Positions 62,942 through 64,000 of a DNA stretch of 64,000 bases are shown one piece after another; within the stretch, counting starts at the first letter, position 1, and every line of letters starts with the position of its first letter. The notes under the pieces are model-generated. The model did not search any database, was not told where the DNA came from, and saw only the letters and a program-made list of their open reading frames with translations. Both the position numbers and the translations under genes were made by a program. Origin of the DNA: Ovoidimarina sp963698645 (GTDB taxonomy: Bacteria; Pseudomonadota; Alphaproteobacteria; Rhodobacterales; Rhodobacteraceae); assembly GCA_963698645.1 (NCBI GenBank), contig CAVORP010000003.1, positions 310,001 to 374,000 on the forward strand, read 5' to 3'.

Positions 62942-64000
62942 ATGCTTAGAAAGTTCAAGTTCCGGGGAGAGAGCGTCGAGGACGACATCGCTGAAAAATA
63001 TGGCTTCCGGGGCGATCTGCTCAGGATTTTCTCGGAGAATTCCGAGGCACAGGTTCACAAGTGGCACCACTACATTCCGATCTATGACCGGTATTTCTCG
63101 CAGTTTCGGGCGAGACCGATCCGATTTCTCGAGATCGGCGTTTCCAAGGGCGGATCGCTAAGGGTGTGGCGAAACTACTTCGGCGAAAATGCTACGATCT
63201 ACGGCATCGACAACGATCCGGCCTGCGCAAGTCACGATGGAAGATTCGGGCAAGTGCGAATTGGTTCCCAGGCGGACCCGGACTTTCTGCGGGAAGTCGT
63301 CCAAGAGATGGGCGGTATTGATATCGTTCTCGATGATGGCAGCCATATGATGAGCCATATCAGAACCAGCCTCGAGGCTCTCTTTCCGCTTCTCAGTGAA
63401 GGCGGCATCTACATGATGGAGGATCTGCATGCCGCCTATCTCCCGAAATACGAGGGCGGCATCACATCACGTATGAGTATCTTCAATACATTGCGGGAAA
63501 TCATTGATGACCTCCATCAGTGGTATCATGATTCCGGCGTGACGCATGAATTCGCCGACCGCCTTGTATCCGGTATCCACATCCACGATTTCGATTGCCG
63601 TACTTGAAAAGGGCAGGGCCTTTCCGCCAGTGCATTCCAGACTGGGCGACGAAGTCGAGGCGAAGCCGGCGCCAAGCCGTAGATCCGAATTTCACCCTGG
63701 GAAATCGATCCGGAACGAACATGTGGTCGTCCCCGATGCCCACATCTTCTTTTCGAACCCACCTCGCTCATCGAGGAACCATGGATCTGTTTTTGATAAA
63801 AAATTCAGGAAGATAGACCTTTCAGACTATTCAGATGGCGACATGGTCTGGTCGCATGGCGGCAACGATGACCAACGCCGGGGTGCGTATGAGGTCCTGA
63901 ATGGAACCTTTGTCTATGGCGGTGATCTGTCCGGTCACTTCGGCCATCAGGTCCTGGAGAATACCGGACGCGCTTGGATTGCCGATCACCTCGACGCACC
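62942..64000 (+). CDS. SAM-dependent methyltransferase, apparently fused to a GT61-like domain (partial, one frameshift)
   Basis: It starts at ATG 62942 after GGAGGA. Residues about 1-215 look like a class I methyltransferase: FLEIGVSKGGSLRVW (SAM loop), IYGIDNDP, DIVLDDGSHMMSH and GGIYMMEDLHAAYLPKYEGG. The frame breaks near 63590 (GATTTCG); removing one T continues as HDSIAVLEKGRAFPPVHS. That frame stays open to the window end and there resembles a DUF563/GT61 glycosyltransferase (TFVYGGDLSGHFGHQVLEN). Either this is a methyltransferase-glycosyltransferase fusion for surface polysaccharide, or another break hides a gene boundary. The 3' end lies outside the window. Confidence 0.65.

Noticed and set aside
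62743..62949. A 68-codon frame before the methyltransferase gene
   Set aside because: No ribosome binding site or recognisable sequence; it overlaps the real start at 62942 and its Shine-Dalgarno.

Overview
The window looks like chromosomal DNA of an alphaproteobacterium of the Rhodobacteraceae/Roseobacter group. This rests on high GC content with A/T-rich intergenic regions, the fdxA-carD pair at the left edge, a tRNA-Tyr beside rlmB, a his cluster ordered hisB-hisH-hisA-(DUF2867)-hisF-hisE, and many TRAP, TTT and ABC solute transporters. No species can be named from the sequence alone.

Layout. 0-11 kb: a 7Fe ferredoxin, a CarD-type regulator, a YceI-OmpA fusion facing a secreted caspase-like protein, a KefB/C-type antiporter, a PilP-like protein, a SIMPL-domain protein, MetY and a glycosyltransferase-like protein. 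11-14.6 kb: a dctPQM TRAP transporter. 14.8-19 kb: a class IV aminotransferase, an outer-membrane barrel, a tandem pair of paralogous secreted proteins and a recombinase remnant. 19-29.1 kb: tRNA-Tyr, rlmB, small proteins, part of the histidine pathway with unrelated plus-strand genes between its segments, a Slam-like outer-membrane protein and a CAP-domain lipoprotein.

29.3-34.1 kb is the most interesting segment. A recognisable guanidine-I (ykkC) riboswitch and intrinsic terminator precede a tightly overlapping operon: substrate-binding protein, permease, ATPase, an N-terminally extended ureohydrolase best read as a GdmH-type guanidine hydrolase, a very His-rich protein and a 57-residue membrane protein. 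I infer guanidine import and hydrolysis. The last two proteins would be candidates for supplying nickel, in place of the HypA/HypB-type helpers known for cyanobacterial GdmH.

34-39 kb holds secreted proteins of unknown role. 39-47.9 kb is a catabolic island: a TctCBA tripartite importer, an MmgE/PrpD enzyme, an SDR and an AbrB-family membrane protein in one operon, divergent from a second MmgE/PrpD gene and a GntR regulator. 47.9-50.6 kb: an Ala/Gly:cation symporter, a universal stress protein and an AsnC/Lrp regulator with a repeat-rich operator. 51-54 kb: a type I secretion ATPase and its HlyD-type partner. 54.5-58.5 kb: divergent PiT and Na/Pi phosphate transporters. 58.6-64 kb: a secreted helical protein, an aldo/keto reductase, a class I CoA-transferase and a methyltransferase running off the right edge, apparently into a GT61-like domain.

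Fourteen otherwise well-conserved genes are broken by about 27 single-base frame changes, nearly all apparent +1 insertions and many in 50-64 kb. I read these mainly as consensus errors and give the coordinates of the full-length genes. Function calls come from reading motifs by eye; no database search was possible.
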